Positions 1 through 8,028 of a DNA stretch of 39,920 bases are shown in pieces. Positions within the stretch are counted from its first letter, which is position 1; every line of letters starts with the position of its first letter. The DNA is taken from positions 1 to 39,920 of the forward strand of contig CALYQW010000029.1 of the NCBI GenBank assembly GCA_945290265.1, read 5' to 3'. The notes below the pieces were generated by a model. The model searched no databases, was not told the DNA's origin, and saw only the letters and a list, made by a program, of their open reading frames with translations. The position numbers were made by a program, and so were the translations under genes. Source of the stretch: an uncultured Erwinia sp. (GTDB taxonomy: Bacteria; Pseudomonadota; Gammaproteobacteria; Enterobacterales; Enterobacteriaceae).

Positions 1-1427
1 GCCATATTTTCTTCAGCCACGCAGGCATAGCCCAGCAACAGCCCGCGCCGCCGGTTGGCGGTCAGGTAGTAGGTGGAAAGTGGCCGCGTCAGAATGCCGT
101 TCTGTTCCAGCTCGGCACTCAGCGCCACATCGTCGATGTTATCCGGCAGCGCCAGCGTCAGATGCAGACCCGCCTGGCTGTGACTGGTAATAAACTCCTC
201 ACCCAGACTGGTGACAATCACCCGGATCAGCTCTGCCCGGCGGCGGCTGTAAAGCTGACGCATGCGGCGCACATGGGCGGCGTAATGCCCTTCGCGGATA
301 AATTCCGCCAGCGTCAGCTGCACCAGCCCGTTACCGCCGCGATACATTTCGGAGTAGGCCACTTTCATCCGCGCCGCCAGCACAGCCGGTACCACCATGT
401 AACTCAGGCGCAGGCCGGGATACAGGGTTTTACTGAAGGTGCCGAGATAGATCACCGGCGCATCCGCCGCCAGCCCCTGTAACGCTGGCACGGGCGAATC
501 GCTGAAGCGAAACTCACCGTCATAGTCATCTTCGATAATCCAGCTGCCGCTGCGGCGCGCCAGCTCCAGCAGCTGATAGCGCCGCTGCAGGCTCATTACC
601 GCCCCCAGCGGATACTGGTGCGATGGCGTCACGCAGAGTAAGCGCGGAGCCGGTTCATTGTCAGCCAGCGCTGGCAATATCATCCCCTGCTCATCAACCG
701 CCGTCGGCTGTAAGCGAATCCCGTTAACCGCCAGCACGTTGCGAATGCCCCAGTATCCCGGCTCCTCAATCCAGGCACGGTCGCCCACATCGCACAGCAT
801 TTTCGCCACCAGATCGAGCGACTGATGGCTGCCTGCCGTCACCAGCACCTGCTCCGGGGTACAGTTCACCACCCGGCTGACGCGCAGGTACTCCGCCAGC
901 GCCTGTTGCAGCTGCAGACAGCCGCCGTGGCTGGCGTAGCTCAGGGCTTCCACCGGCATCCGGCGGCTGAGGCGCAGATGAATTTTACGCCAGATATCGT
1001 GCGGCATATGGCTGACGTCCGGCACGCCGGGCATAAATGCTCCCCACTGGTGCGCCCCTGCACCACTGTGCTGCAGCAGATGTGAGCCGCGCGCGGAAAG
1101 CCGGGCCAGCTTCAGCGGTGCGCCGCTGGCGAGGGGCTCAGCAGCAACCGGCACCATTTCCGGCAGCAGGCTGCAGACGAAAGTTCCGCTACCGGCGCGG
1201 GTTTGCAGATAGCCTTCAGCCTGCAGCTGCTCATAGGCCGCCAGCACGGTATTACGTGATACCGCCAGGTCGCGGGCCAGGTCACGGCTGGCCGGCAGGC
1301 GACTGCCGGTAGCAATCGCCCCGTCCTGAATCGCTCCCTGTAAGGCGGCATACAGTCGCTTTCCCAGCGCACCGGCAGAAACCTGAGTTAAACGATGGGC
1401 AAGCAGATCGCCGAGTAAGGTGAGCAA
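1..1427 (-). CDS. MocR/GabR-type PLP-dependent transcriptional regulator (3' end outside window)
   Basis: About 475 codons are present and the gene leaves the window at its 3' end; family members are about 450-500 residues, so little is missing. The N-terminal 80 residues form a GntR-type winged helix (GSRLPASRDLARDLAVSRNT, then AYEQLQAEGYL and AGSGTFV). The rest is an aminotransferase fold-I domain with the cofactor-binding signature around TFSKTLYPGLRLSY, where the lysine should bind pyridoxal phosphate, and IEDDYDGEF. I chose the TTG at 1427-1425 because AAGGA lies about seven bases upstream; no good ATG fits the start of the domain. It is divergent from gabT, the classic arrangement for a GabR-like activator of GABA catabolism, so control of gabT and perhaps the transporter is inferred. 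The inducer cannot be read from sequence. Confidence 0.88.
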   Translation of the reverse strand, partial: MLTLLGDLLAHRLTQVSAGALGKRLYAALQGAIQDGAIATGSRLPASRDLARDLAVSRNTVLAAYEQLQAEGYLQTRAGSGTFVCSLLPEMVPVAAEPLASGAPLKLARLSARGSHLLQHSGAGAHQWGAFMPGVPDVSHMPHDIWRKIHLRLSRRMPVEALSYASHGGCLQLQQALAEYLRVSRVVNCTPEQVLVTAGSHQSLDLVAKMLCDVGDRAWIEEPGYWGIRNVLAVNGIRLQPTAVDEQGMILPALADNEPAPRLLCVTPSHQYPLGAVMSLQRRYQLLELARRSGSWIIEDDYDGEFRFSDSPVPALQGLAADAPVIYLGTFSKTLYPGLRLSYMVVPAVLAARMKVAYSEMYRGGNGLVQLTLAEFIREGHYAAHVRRMRQLYSRRRAELIRVIVTSLGEEFITSHSQAGLHLTLALPDNIDDVALSAELEQNGILTRPLSTYYLTANRRRGLLLGYACVAEENM

Positions 1428-1549
1428 AATTGGTTCCTTCAAATAAAAAAAACTGGCACTGGATTATAAAACCGTGAAAACGCTAAAAAGCAAGTAACGC
1501 CGGATAAACCCTGGCCCTGGTCACCGAAAAATAATCATGAGGTAACGCG
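1428..1549. promoter_or_regulatory. Divergent promoter region between regulator and gabT
   Basis: This 122-base gap holds the promoters of both genes. On the minus strand a perfect TATAAT (positions 1468-1463) lies 36 bases before the regulator start and is a good -10 box. On the plus strand the gabT ribosome site GAGGTAA sits just before the ATG at 1550. MocR regulators usually bind direct repeats in such gaps; I see no unmistakable repeat here, so the operator is unassigned. Confidence 0.5.
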
Positions 1550-2812
1550 ATGAGTAACAGTGAGATACAGCAACGCCGCCTGAATGCAACGCCGCGTGGC
1601 GTCGGCGTAATGACCGACTTTTACGCGGTGAAAGCGGAGAATGCAACGCTGTGGGATCATCAGGGGCGCGAATATACCGATTTCAGCGCCGGGATTGCGG
1701 TACTGAATACCGGCCATCGCCATCCGCAGGTGGTGGAGGCCGTGCAACAGCAGCTGGAGTGCTTTACCCATACCGCATTCCAGGTGATCCCTTACGAGAA
1801 CTATATCGCGCTGGCGGAACAGCTGAATCAGCGGGTGCCGGTAGCCGGTCCCTGTAAAAGCACTTTTTTCACCACCGGTGCCGAAGCGGTAGAAAATGCG
1901 GTAAAAATTGCCCGCGCCGCCACCGGCCGTCCGGGGGTTATCGCCTTCAGCGCTGCCTTTCATGGCCGTACCCTGATGACCATGGCCCTGACCGGCAAAG
2001 TGACCCCGTATAAAACCGATTTTGGTCCGTTTCCCGGCTCGGTATTCCACGCCAGCTACCCGAATGCGCTGCACGGCGTCACTACTGAGGATGCGCTGCA
2101 GAGCCTGGAAACCCTGTTCCGCTGTGATATCAGTCCACAGCAGGTGGCAGCGATTATTTATGAACCGATTCAGGGCGAAGGCGGTTTTAACATTGCCCCA
2201 CCTGAGTTTGTCAGCGCCCTGCGTCAGTTATGCGATCAGCATGGCATTGTGATGATTGCTGATGAGATCCAGAGCGGCTTTGCCCGCACCGGGAAGCTGT
2301 TCGCCAGCGAATATTATCCGCAGGCGCAACCGGACCTGATCACCATGGCAAAAAGCCTCGGCGGCGGCCTGCCGATCTCCGCCGTCAGCGGCAAAGCGGC
2401 ACTGATGGATGCGCCACAGCCGGGCGGGCTGGGCGGCACCTATGCCGGCAATCCGCTGGCGGTGGCCGCAGGACTGGCGGTGCTGAAGGTCATCGAAGAT
2501 GAACAGCTGTGCGCGCGGGCAAATCATCTCGGTGCGAAGCTGGCGGAAACCCTGAATGCCAGCGGCCATCCGGCGCTGGCGCAGGTGCGCGCCCGTGGTT
2601 CAATGGTGGCCGCAGAGTTTATCGATCCACAAAACGGTAAACCGGCGGCGGTGATTGCCCGTTCCATCCAGCAACGCGCGCTGGAGCAGGGACTGATTCT
2701 GCTGACCTGTGGTATTCACGGAAACGTGATCCGCTTCCTCTATCCGTTAACCATTCCGGAAGCCCAGTTTGATACTGCGCTGCAACTGCTCAGCACGCTG
2801 ATGCGCCCTTAA
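1550..2812 (+). CDS. gabT: 4-aminobutyrate (GABA) aminotransferase
   Basis: A 420-residue class-III aminotransferase, close to the usual 426 of GabT. It would transfer the amino group of GABA to 2-oxoglutarate, giving succinate semialdehyde and glutamate in the cytoplasm. Visible motifs are YTDFSAGIAVLNTGHRHP near the N-terminus, EPIQGEGGFN, the PLP-phosphate/aspartate region ADEIQSGFARTGKLF, and the Schiff-base lysine in TMAKSLGGGLP, followed by GGTYAGNPLAVAA. The start is fixed by GAGGTAACGC before ATG. It is divergent from the MocR-type regulator and is followed by polyamine-type transporter genes, suggesting uptake and degradation of putrescine/GABA-type compounds. No succinate-semialdehyde dehydrogenase (gabD) is next to it in the window. 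Related 5-aminovalerate or putrescine transaminases are possible alternatives. Confidence 0.92.
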   Translation: MSNSEIQQRRLNATPRGVGVMTDFYAVKAENATLWDHQGREYTDFSAGIAVLNTGHRHPQVVEAVQQQLECFTHTAFQVIPYENYIALAEQLNQRVPVAGPCKSTFFTTGAEAVENAVKIARAATGRPGVIAFSAAFHGRTLMTMALTGKVTPYKTDFGPFPGSVFHASYPNALHGVTTEDALQSLETLFRCDISPQQVAAIIYEPIQGEGGFNIAPPEFVSALRQLCDQHGIVMIADEIQSGFARTGKLFASEYYPQAQPDLITMAKSLGGGLPISAVSGKAALMDAPQPGGLGGTYAGNPLAVAAGLAVLKVIEDEQLCARANHLGAKLAETLNASGHPALAQVRARGSMVAAEFIDPQNGKPAAVIARSIQQRALEQGLILLTCGIHGNVIRFLYPLTIPEAQFDTALQLLSTLMRP

Positions 2813-2830
2813 TATCCTGCCAAAGGGAAG

Positions 2831-2846
2831 TGGCACAAAACCTGCT
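2831..2846 (+). promoter_or_regulatory. Candidate sigma-54 (RpoN) promoter
   Basis: The sequence TGGCACAAAACCTGCT fits the -24/-12 consensus TGGCAC-N5-TTGCW with one mismatch, and the GG and GC dinucleotides are separated by exactly ten bases as required. It lies in the 112-base gap between gabT and the binding-protein gene, about 80 bases before the latter. Nitrogen-controlled uptake of polyamines or amino acids by NtrC/RpoN is common in enterics, so this would let the transporter be induced apart from gabT. No enhancer site was identified. Confidence 0.55.
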
Positions 2847-2924
2847 TTTTACGCCGCCTGTCAGCCAGGCAAAACAACATAGCAACACCCTGCTCCCTTT
2901 TTTCTGCATCAGGAGATAATTATC

Positions 2925-3947
2925 TTGAAAACAGCAGCAGCACTGATCCTGGCAACCCTCGCCCTGCAGGCGCAGGCCGATTCTTTAACCGTGGTCTCTT
3001 TTGGCGGCACCAATAAAGATGCCCAGGACAAAGCCTACTATAAGCCTTTTATGGCAGCCGGTAGGGGCACTATCGACGCCGGAGAGTATAACGGTGAAAT
3101 GGCGCGTATTCGCGCGATGGTGGAAACCGGTCAGGTTGGCTGGGATGTGGTGGAACTGGAAACCCCGGAGCTGATGCGTGGCTGTGAGGAAGGTCTGTTT
3201 GAAACCCTTGACTGGAATAAGCTGGGTAAAAAAAACGACATTATTCCGGCGGCCATCAGCGAATGCGGTGTCGGGATATTTGTCTGGTCAACGGTGCTCA
3301 CCTGGGATGCGCAGAAACTAAAAAAAGGCCCCACCAGCTGGGCCGACTTCTGGGACGTGAAAACCTTCCCCGGCAAACGCGCGCTGCGTAAGAGCGCCAA
3401 ATACACTCTGGAAATTGCCCTGCTTGCCGACGGGGTGAAGCGTGCAGATGTGTATAAGGTGCTGGCAACCCCGGCGGGCGTCGATCGCGCGTTTAACAAA
3501 CTCGATCAGCTGAAACCGTATATCCAGTGGTGGGGAGCTGGTGCGCAGCCGCTGCAGTGGCTGGTATCCGGTGACGTGGTGATGAGCTCCGCCTATAACG
3601 GCCGCATTGGTGCCGCACAGGATGAAGGTCATAACTTTAAGATCGTCTGGCAGGATGCGCTGTACGACCTCGATAACTGGGCGATTGTGAAAGGCTCAAC
3701 ACATAAAGCGCTGGCGGAACAGTTTATCGCCTTTACCAACCAGCCGGAAAACCAGAAGGTGTTTGCCGAAAATATTCCCTACGGCCCGACCAATATTAAT
3801 ACGGCGAAACTGCTGCCGCCGGCGCGCCTGAGTATGCTGCCGACCGCCCCGGATAATCTGGCGGTATCGCTGCAAATCGACAGCGATTTCTGGCTGGAGC
3901 ATGGTGAAGATCTGGAACAGCGCTTTAATGCCTGGGCCGCAAAATAA
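2925..3947 (+). CDS. ABC transporter periplasmic binding protein, PotD/PotF-like (spermidine/putrescine family)
   Basis: A 340-residue secreted solute-binding protein. A short signal peptide (MKTAAALILATLALQAQA, cleaved before DS) is followed by the family opening LTVVSFGGTNKDAQDKAYYKPF and, at mid-length, WADFWDVKTFPGKRAL, typical of the PotD/YdcS/AgaA-type cluster. The start is a TTG at 2925 with AGGAGATAATTATC directly upstream; the strong Shine-Dalgarno supports it over any internal start. It would deliver a polyamine-like cation to the two permeases that follow. The exact ligand cannot be told by reading. It may have its own sigma-54 promoter upstream. Confidence 0.88.
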   Translation: MKTAAALILATLALQAQADSLTVVSFGGTNKDAQDKAYYKPFMAAGRGTIDAGEYNGEMARIRAMVETGQVGWDVVELETPELMRGCEEGLFETLDWNKLGKKNDIIPAAISECGVGIFVWSTVLTWDAQKLKKGPTSWADFWDVKTFPGKRALRKSAKYTLEIALLADGVKRADVYKVLATPAGVDRAFNKLDQLKPYIQWWGAGAQPLQWLVSGDVVMSSAYNGRIGAAQDEGHNFKIVWQDALYDLDNWAIVKGSTHKALAEQFIAFTNQPENQKVFAENIPYGPTNINTAKLLPPARLSMLPTAPDNLAVSLQIDSDFWLEHGEDLEQRFNAWAAK

Positions 3948-3960
3948 CCCGGAGGCCACA

Positions 3961-5223
3961 ATGAGTCAGAACCCGGCAATTGAATCCCCGTCAGCATCGA
4001 TGCCCGCAGCGCAGGCACTCAGCCTGTGGCTGCGCCAGCGCTTCAGCAGCAAAACCTGGCGTTCACTGCTGCTTATCGCGCCGCTGTTTATTTTTGTGGT
4101 GGTTTGCTTTCTGTTTCCGGTGGCGTCCATTCTCAGTAAAAGCGTGGAAAACCCGGAACTGCATGACAACCTGCCGCTGACCAGCGCGGCACTGCAACAG
4201 TGGTCAGGAAACGCCCTGCCCGATGGAACGCTGTACGCCACCCTCGGCAGCGAGCTGATTGCCGCCCGTGAACGCGGTCAGATTGCCGCTGTCGCCAAAC
4301 GCCTGAGTTATGAGGACAGTGCGCTGCGCCGCCTGATTATCAGCACTCCGCGCCTGGTGCCCGCGTCCGGTGAACAGGTGAAACAGACGCTGATTGCCCG
4401 CCAGCCATTATGGGGTGAGCTCAGCACCTGGCGCACCCTGCAACGGGTTGCCAGACCGCTGACCAGCTATTATCTGCTGTCGGTATTTGATCGCAAGGTG
4501 GATAACCAGAGCGGCAGCGTGCAGGTGCAGCCCGCCGATAAGGCACTGTACGTGAACGTGTTACTGCGCACCCTGTGGATGGCGCTGGTGGTGACGTTGC
4601 TGTGCGTGGGGATTGGCTATCCGCTGGCGTACTGGCTGGCAAAGCAGCCGGCTAACCGTGCCAGCCTGCTGATGATCCTGGTGCTGCTGCCCTTCTGGAC
4701 CTCACTGATCGTGCGAACCGCCAGCTGGATTGTGCTGTTACAGTCTGGCGGGTTGATTAACCGCGCGCTACTGGCCAGTGGGGTGATCGACCACCCGCTC
4801 ACCCTGGTATTTAACCGGGTGGGAATTTATATCTCGATGACCCATATTCTGCTGCCATTTATCGTACTGCCGTTGTATGCGGTGATGAAAGGTATCTCTC
4901 CCGGCTACGTGCGCGCCGCGGTCTCACTGGGGGCACATCCTTTCCTCGCCTTCTGGCGCATCTATGTGCCGCAGACGTACAACGGCATTGCTGCCGGTGC
5001 GCTGCTGGTGTTTATGATGGCGATAGGTTACTACGTCACGCCGGCGCTGCTGGGCGGCCCGGACGACCAGATGGTGAGCTATTTTGTCGCCTTCTTTACT
5101 AACAGCACCATGAACTGGGGCATGGCCGCCGCGCTGGGCAGTCAGTTGCTGATTATCGTCCTGCTGCTGTATATCGTCTATGTGCGGGTGACCCGCACCC
5201 CGGCGGCAGCATCGGCTCATTAA
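3961..5223 (+). CDS. ABC transporter permease, PotB/PotH-like
   Basis: A 420-residue inner-membrane permease. I start it at the ATG at 3961, preceded by CGGAGGCCACA, not at the upstream in-frame ATG at 3901, which would overlap the binding-protein gene. After one membrane segment (residues about 30-55) there is an unusually long periplasmic stretch of some 150 residues before the five-helix core. The cytoplasmic EAA loop that contacts the ATPase is visible as VRAAVSLGAHPFLAFWRIYV. Permeases of the PotB family are nearer 280 residues; the longer N-terminal insertion is known in a subgroup of the spermidine/putrescine family. It pairs with the next permease, 11 bases downstream. Confidence 0.87.
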   Translation: MSQNPAIESPSASMPAAQALSLWLRQRFSSKTWRSLLLIAPLFIFVVVCFLFPVASILSKSVENPELHDNLPLTSAALQQWSGNALPDGTLYATLGSELIAARERGQIAAVAKRLSYEDSALRRLIISTPRLVPASGEQVKQTLIARQPLWGELSTWRTLQRVARPLTSYYLLSVFDRKVDNQSGSVQVQPADKALYVNVLLRTLWMALVVTLLCVGIGYPLAYWLAKQPANRASLLMILVLLPFWTSLIVRTASWIVLLQSGGLINRALLASGVIDHPLTLVFNRVGIYISMTHILLPFIVLPLYAVMKGISPGYVRAAVSLGAHPFLAFWRIYVPQTYNGIAAGALLVFMMAIGYYVTPALLGGPDDQMVSYFVAFFTNSTMNWGMAAALGSQLLIIVLLLYIVYVRVTRTPAAASAH

Positions 5224-5234
5224 GGAGAAGAAAG

Positions 5235-6062
5235 ATGAAACAACATGGCAGCGTTATCCAGCGCATGTGGCAGATCTGCTTTAATTTTTACGCCGCAGCG
5301 GTACTGCTTTTTCTGATTGTACCGGTGCTGGTCATTATTCCGCTTTCATTTAGCAGCAGCTCTTTTCTCAGCTATCCGTTGAGCAGCTACTCCTTACGCT
5401 GGTATCAGACCTTTTTCAGCTCGCGCGAGTGGCTGGAAGCGCTGGGAAACAGCCTGCTGGTGGCTCCGTTGGCAACGCTGCTGGCCACGGTGCTGGGGGT
5501 TCTGGCGGCCATGGGGCTGGTGCGCGGTGAGTTTCGCGGTAAAGGGTTGGTGATGGCGATTATCATTTCACCGATGGTAGCACCGGTGGTGATTATTGCC
5601 GTGGGGATGTTTTTCTTTTTCGCTAAGCTGTCGCTGCTTAACAGTTATATTGGCCTGGTGCTGGCCCATGCGCTGCTTGGCGTGCCGTTTGTGGTGATTA
5701 CCGTGGTCGCGGTGCTGAAAAACTATGACCGCACCCTGACCCGCGCCGCCGCCAGCCTCGGTGCCTCTCCGCTGCTGGCCTTTCGTAAGGTCACGCTGCC
5801 GCTGATAGCCCCGGGGGTGTTTTCCGGCGCGCTGTTTGCCTTCGCCACCTCCTTTGATGAAGTGGTGGTAACACTGTTCCTCGCCAGCCCCGGCCAGCGC
5901 ACGCTGCCGATCCAGATGTTTGCCGGGATCCGTGAAAACCTTGATCCCACCATTGCCGCAGCCGCCTCCATTATGACCGCAGCTTCGCTGCTGCTGCTGA
6001 TCCTGATGGAGATTATGCGCCGCCGCAGCGAGCGGATGCGCAGAACGGCAGAAGTGAAATAA
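5235..6062 (+). CDS. ABC transporter permease, PotC/PotI-like
   Basis: A 275-residue integral membrane protein with about six hydrophobic helices. The EAA motif is RAAASLGASPLLAFRKVTLP, and FATSFDEVVVTLFLASPGQ is typical of the PotC/PotI group. AAGGAGAAGAAAG before ATG gives a strong ribosome site. It forms the second half of the membrane channel with the preceding permease. The operon then ends: the next gene is on the opposite strand, and no ATP-binding subunit is encoded nearby. Confidence 0.88.
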   Translation: MKQHGSVIQRMWQICFNFYAAAVLLFLIVPVLVIIPLSFSSSSFLSYPLSSYSLRWYQTFFSSREWLEALGNSLLVAPLATLLATVLGVLAAMGLVRGEFRGKGLVMAIIISPMVAPVVIIAVGMFFFFAKLSLLNSYIGLVLAHALLGVPFVVITVVAVLKNYDRTLTRAAASLGASPLLAFRKVTLPLIAPGVFSGALFAFATSFDEVVVTLFLASPGQRTLPIQMFAGIRENLDPTIAAAASIMTAASLLLLILMEIMRRRSERMRRTAEVK

Positions 6063-6068
6063 TCACCA

Positions 6069-6090
6069 CAGGCGCGCACCCGCGCGCCTG
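6069..6090. terminator. Hairpin between converging permease and yfcD genes
   Basis: CAGGCGCGC and GCGCGCCTG form a perfect 9-bp stem around the loop ACCC. It sits between the stop codons of two converging genes, where a shared terminator is expected. Neither side has a good T-tract, so termination strength is uncertain. Confidence 0.5.
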
Positions 6091-6095
6091 CTTAC

Positions 6096-6629
6096 TCAGG
6101 CATCCGTGCTGGTATTTGCACTTTCACTGTTACGCTTTAACCACAGCGACAACGCTTTCAGCGAATCCGGGGTAAACTCATCGCAGCGGGCGGTGATCTC
6201 TTCCGCCGTCATCCAGAAAATCTCATCAACTTCCTCTTCCTGCATGGCAAAGGGGCCATGAGAGACGCAGCTGAACAGTCCGCCCCACACCCGGCAGTGC
6301 TGATCTTCAAAATAGAACTGGCCGTGTTCGGCAAAAGGAACATCGGCAATGCCCAGCTCTTCCTCGGCTTCACGGCGCGCAGATTCCAGCATCCCTTCAC
6401 CACTCTGCACCACGCCGCCGGCGGTGGCATCCAGCATCCCAGGCAGAAAATCTTTGATTTCGGTGCGGCGCTGCACCAGGATTTTGCCCATACCATCATG
6501 TACTACCAGATAAGTTGCGCGGTGACGCAAACACTGTGCCCGCATCTGTGCCCGACTGGCCTGGGCAATGACCTCGTTATCTTCGCTAACGATATCCACC
6601 CATTCGGTACTCTGCTCTCGCTCAACCAT
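6096..6629 (-). CDS. yfcD: Nudix hydrolase YfcD
   Basis: A 177-residue protein with a complete Nudix box, [20 protein letters not shown] followed by ELG, which fits GX5EX7REUXEEXGU; the glutamates bind the catalytic magnesium. The N-terminal [20 protein letters not shown] and [11 protein letters not shown] match the YfcD group, related in fold to isopentenyl-diphosphate isomerase. The family hydrolyses nucleoside-diphosphate-linked compounds, but the YfcD substrate is not established. AAAGGGTTTCGG precedes the ATG. In E. coli yfcD is followed by yfcE, yfcF, yfcG and folX before yfcH; here it lies directly back-to-back with yfcH. Confidence 0.92.
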   Translation of the reverse strand: MVEREQSTEWVDIVSEDNEVIAQASRAQMRAQCLRHRATYLVVHDGMGKILVQRRTEIKDFLPGMLDATAGGVVQSGEGMLESARREAEEELGIADVPFAEHGQFYFEDQHCRVWGGLFSCVSHGPFAMQEEEVDEIFWMTAEEITARCDEFTPDSLKALSLWLKRNSESANTSTDA

Positions 6630-6962
6630 CCGAAACCCTTTTTATATAATTGGCGCAACCGGCGCATTGTAATAAATTTTGTTACCCGCACAGGGTGAAC
6701 GGCATAAATTAAGGTGTATTTAAGCAGGTTGCAATTAACATTTTGTGCCCGAATGGCAACATTTCTTCATTACTGTAGGATTCCTGACCGGCGGCTGATA
6801 GTTACCCGACAATCCCTGAACGATCATAACGTAAAAGATACTTACAACATCACTGACCTCAAGGGCTTAACCCCGGTATTGAGTGTGCGCAGGATCACGC
6901 GACAACCTGTTATATTCACCTATGCTGATAAAGACGCTATCTGATGATTAAGGAGACCCGGT
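6630..6962. other. Intergenic region between divergent yfcD and yfcH
   Basis: This 333-base stretch must hold the promoters of both genes. A plus-strand frame of 76 codons (6714-6944) has no Shine-Dalgarno and no recognisable product, so I treat it as noncoding. A TATATT-like -10 lies near 6911, and AAGGAG before 6963 is the yfcH ribosome site. I see no RNA gene. Confidence 0.5.
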
Positions 6963-7859
6963 ATGCGCATTTTACTGACTGGTGGCACCGGGCTGATTGG
7001 CCGCCCGCAGACCGCCCGACTGTTACAGGCCGGTCATCAGGTGACTGTGGTTACACGTAACGTCATCACAGCGCGCGCCCTGTTGGGTGAGCAGGTTGCG
7101 CTGTGGCCGGGACTGGATGATCGCAGCGATCTGAATGATATCGATGCCGTTATTAATCTGGCCGGTGAGCCGATAGCGGATAAGCGCTGGAGCGAGACGC
7201 AAAAACAGCTCCTGTGTGACAGCCGCTGGCAGATCACCGAGCGTCTGGCTTCTCTGATTGCGGCCAGCACCACGCCGCCCTCGGTGCTGATTTCCGGCTC
7301 TGCGGTGGGTTTTTATGGTAACAGCGGTGAAGCGGTGGTCACCGAAGATGATTCCGGTCATGATGAGTTTACCCATCGCCTGTGCGCCCGCTGGGAAATG
7401 CTGGCGCTGAGTGCGGAAAGTGACAAAACCCGGGTGTGTCTGCTGCGTACCGGGGTGGTGCTGTCGCCTGAGGGAGGGGCGCTGGCAAAAATGCGCCTGC
7501 CGTTCCGTCTCGGGGCGGGCGGCTCTCTGGGCAGCGGTAAGCAGTTTATTCCCTGGGTGCATCTGGATGATGTGATCAGCGCCATTGTCTGGCTGCTGGA
7601 TCATCCTTCATTGCGTGGGCCATTTAATCTTGTCGCACCTTATCCGGTACGTAATGCGAAGTTTGCCGCTACTCTGGGTCAGGTGATGCACCGTCCGGCG
7701 TTATTACATTTACCGGCCAGTATTGTCAGTCTGATGATGGGGGAATCGGCGGTGCTGGTGTTGGGTGGTCAGCATGCGATCCCGCAGCGTCTGGAGGCAT
7801 CGGGGTTTAGTTTTCGCTGGTATCAGTTGGATCAGGCACTGGTAAATTTACGGGTGTAG
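6963..7859 (+). CDS. yfcH: Epimerase-like NAD(P)-binding protein YfcH (TIGR01777 family)
   Basis: A 298-residue short-chain dehydrogenase/epimerase-like protein, the usual length for YfcH. The N-terminal glycine motif [11 protein letters not shown] binds the dinucleotide. Further family signatures are [42 protein letters not shown], and [10 protein letters not shown] near the C-terminal third. Members are cytoplasmic and related to the plant SulA-type division-factor epimerases; the substrate is unknown. AAGGAGACCCGGT precedes the ATG. The gene converges on ubiX across a long inverted repeat. Confidence 0.92.
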   Translation: MRILLTGGTGLIGRPQTARLLQAGHQVTVVTRNVITARALLGEQVALWPGLDDRSDLNDIDAVINLAGEPIADKRWSETQKQLLCDSRWQITERLASLIAASTTPPSVLISGSAVGFYGNSGEAVVTEDDSGHDEFTHRLCARWEMLALSAESDKTRVCLLRTGVVLSPEGGALAKMRLPFRLGAGGSLGSGKQFIPWVHLDDVISAIVWLLDHPSLRGPFNLVAPYPVRNAKFAATLGQVMHRPALLHLPASIVSLMMGESAVLVLGGQHAIPQRLEASGFSFRWYQLDQALVNLRV

Positions 7860-7862
7860 TGG

Positions 7863-8028
7863 CAGGCGAATGCCTACGGGTATTCCGCCGGGCGCGGGGC
7901 CGGTTATGAGTTTGGCTTTGCAGCCGGTGCTTTTAAAGGCCAGGGCCCTGGCCCTGGCTTCGAAAAAAACAAAAAAAGGCCAAAAAAACCAGGCCCCGCG
8001 CCCAGCGGAATGCAACAAGGCATTCGCC
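7863..8028. repeat. Long imperfect inverted repeat filling the yfcH-ubiX gap
   Basis: The left arm (GGCGAATGCCT, then ATTCCGCCGGGCGCGGGGCC) and the right arm near 7990-8028 are reverse complements over about 36 bases, apart from one 6-base block (ACGGGT against TGTTGC) and one single mismatch. Inside lies the perfect 14-base palindrome GCCAGGGCCCTGGC (7939-7952) and an A-rich stretch. The repeat occupies the whole space between two converging stop codons, so it probably acts as a bidirectional terminator; its size and layered symmetry also suggest a dispersed palindromic element. Confidence 0.75.

Noticed and set aside
1457-1472. Second sigma-54-like site (TGGCACTGGATTATAA) before gabT
   Set aside because: The -24 half fits but there is no GC ten bases after GG, so the -12 element is missing.
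3901-3960. Upstream ATG for the first permease
   Set aside because: It would overlap the end of the binding-protein gene; the ATG at 3961 has a strong GGAGG.
6714-6944. 76-codon frame between yfcD and yfcH
   Set aside because: No Shine-Dalgarno, no domain, and it ends just before the yfcH ribosome site; more likely promoter DNA.
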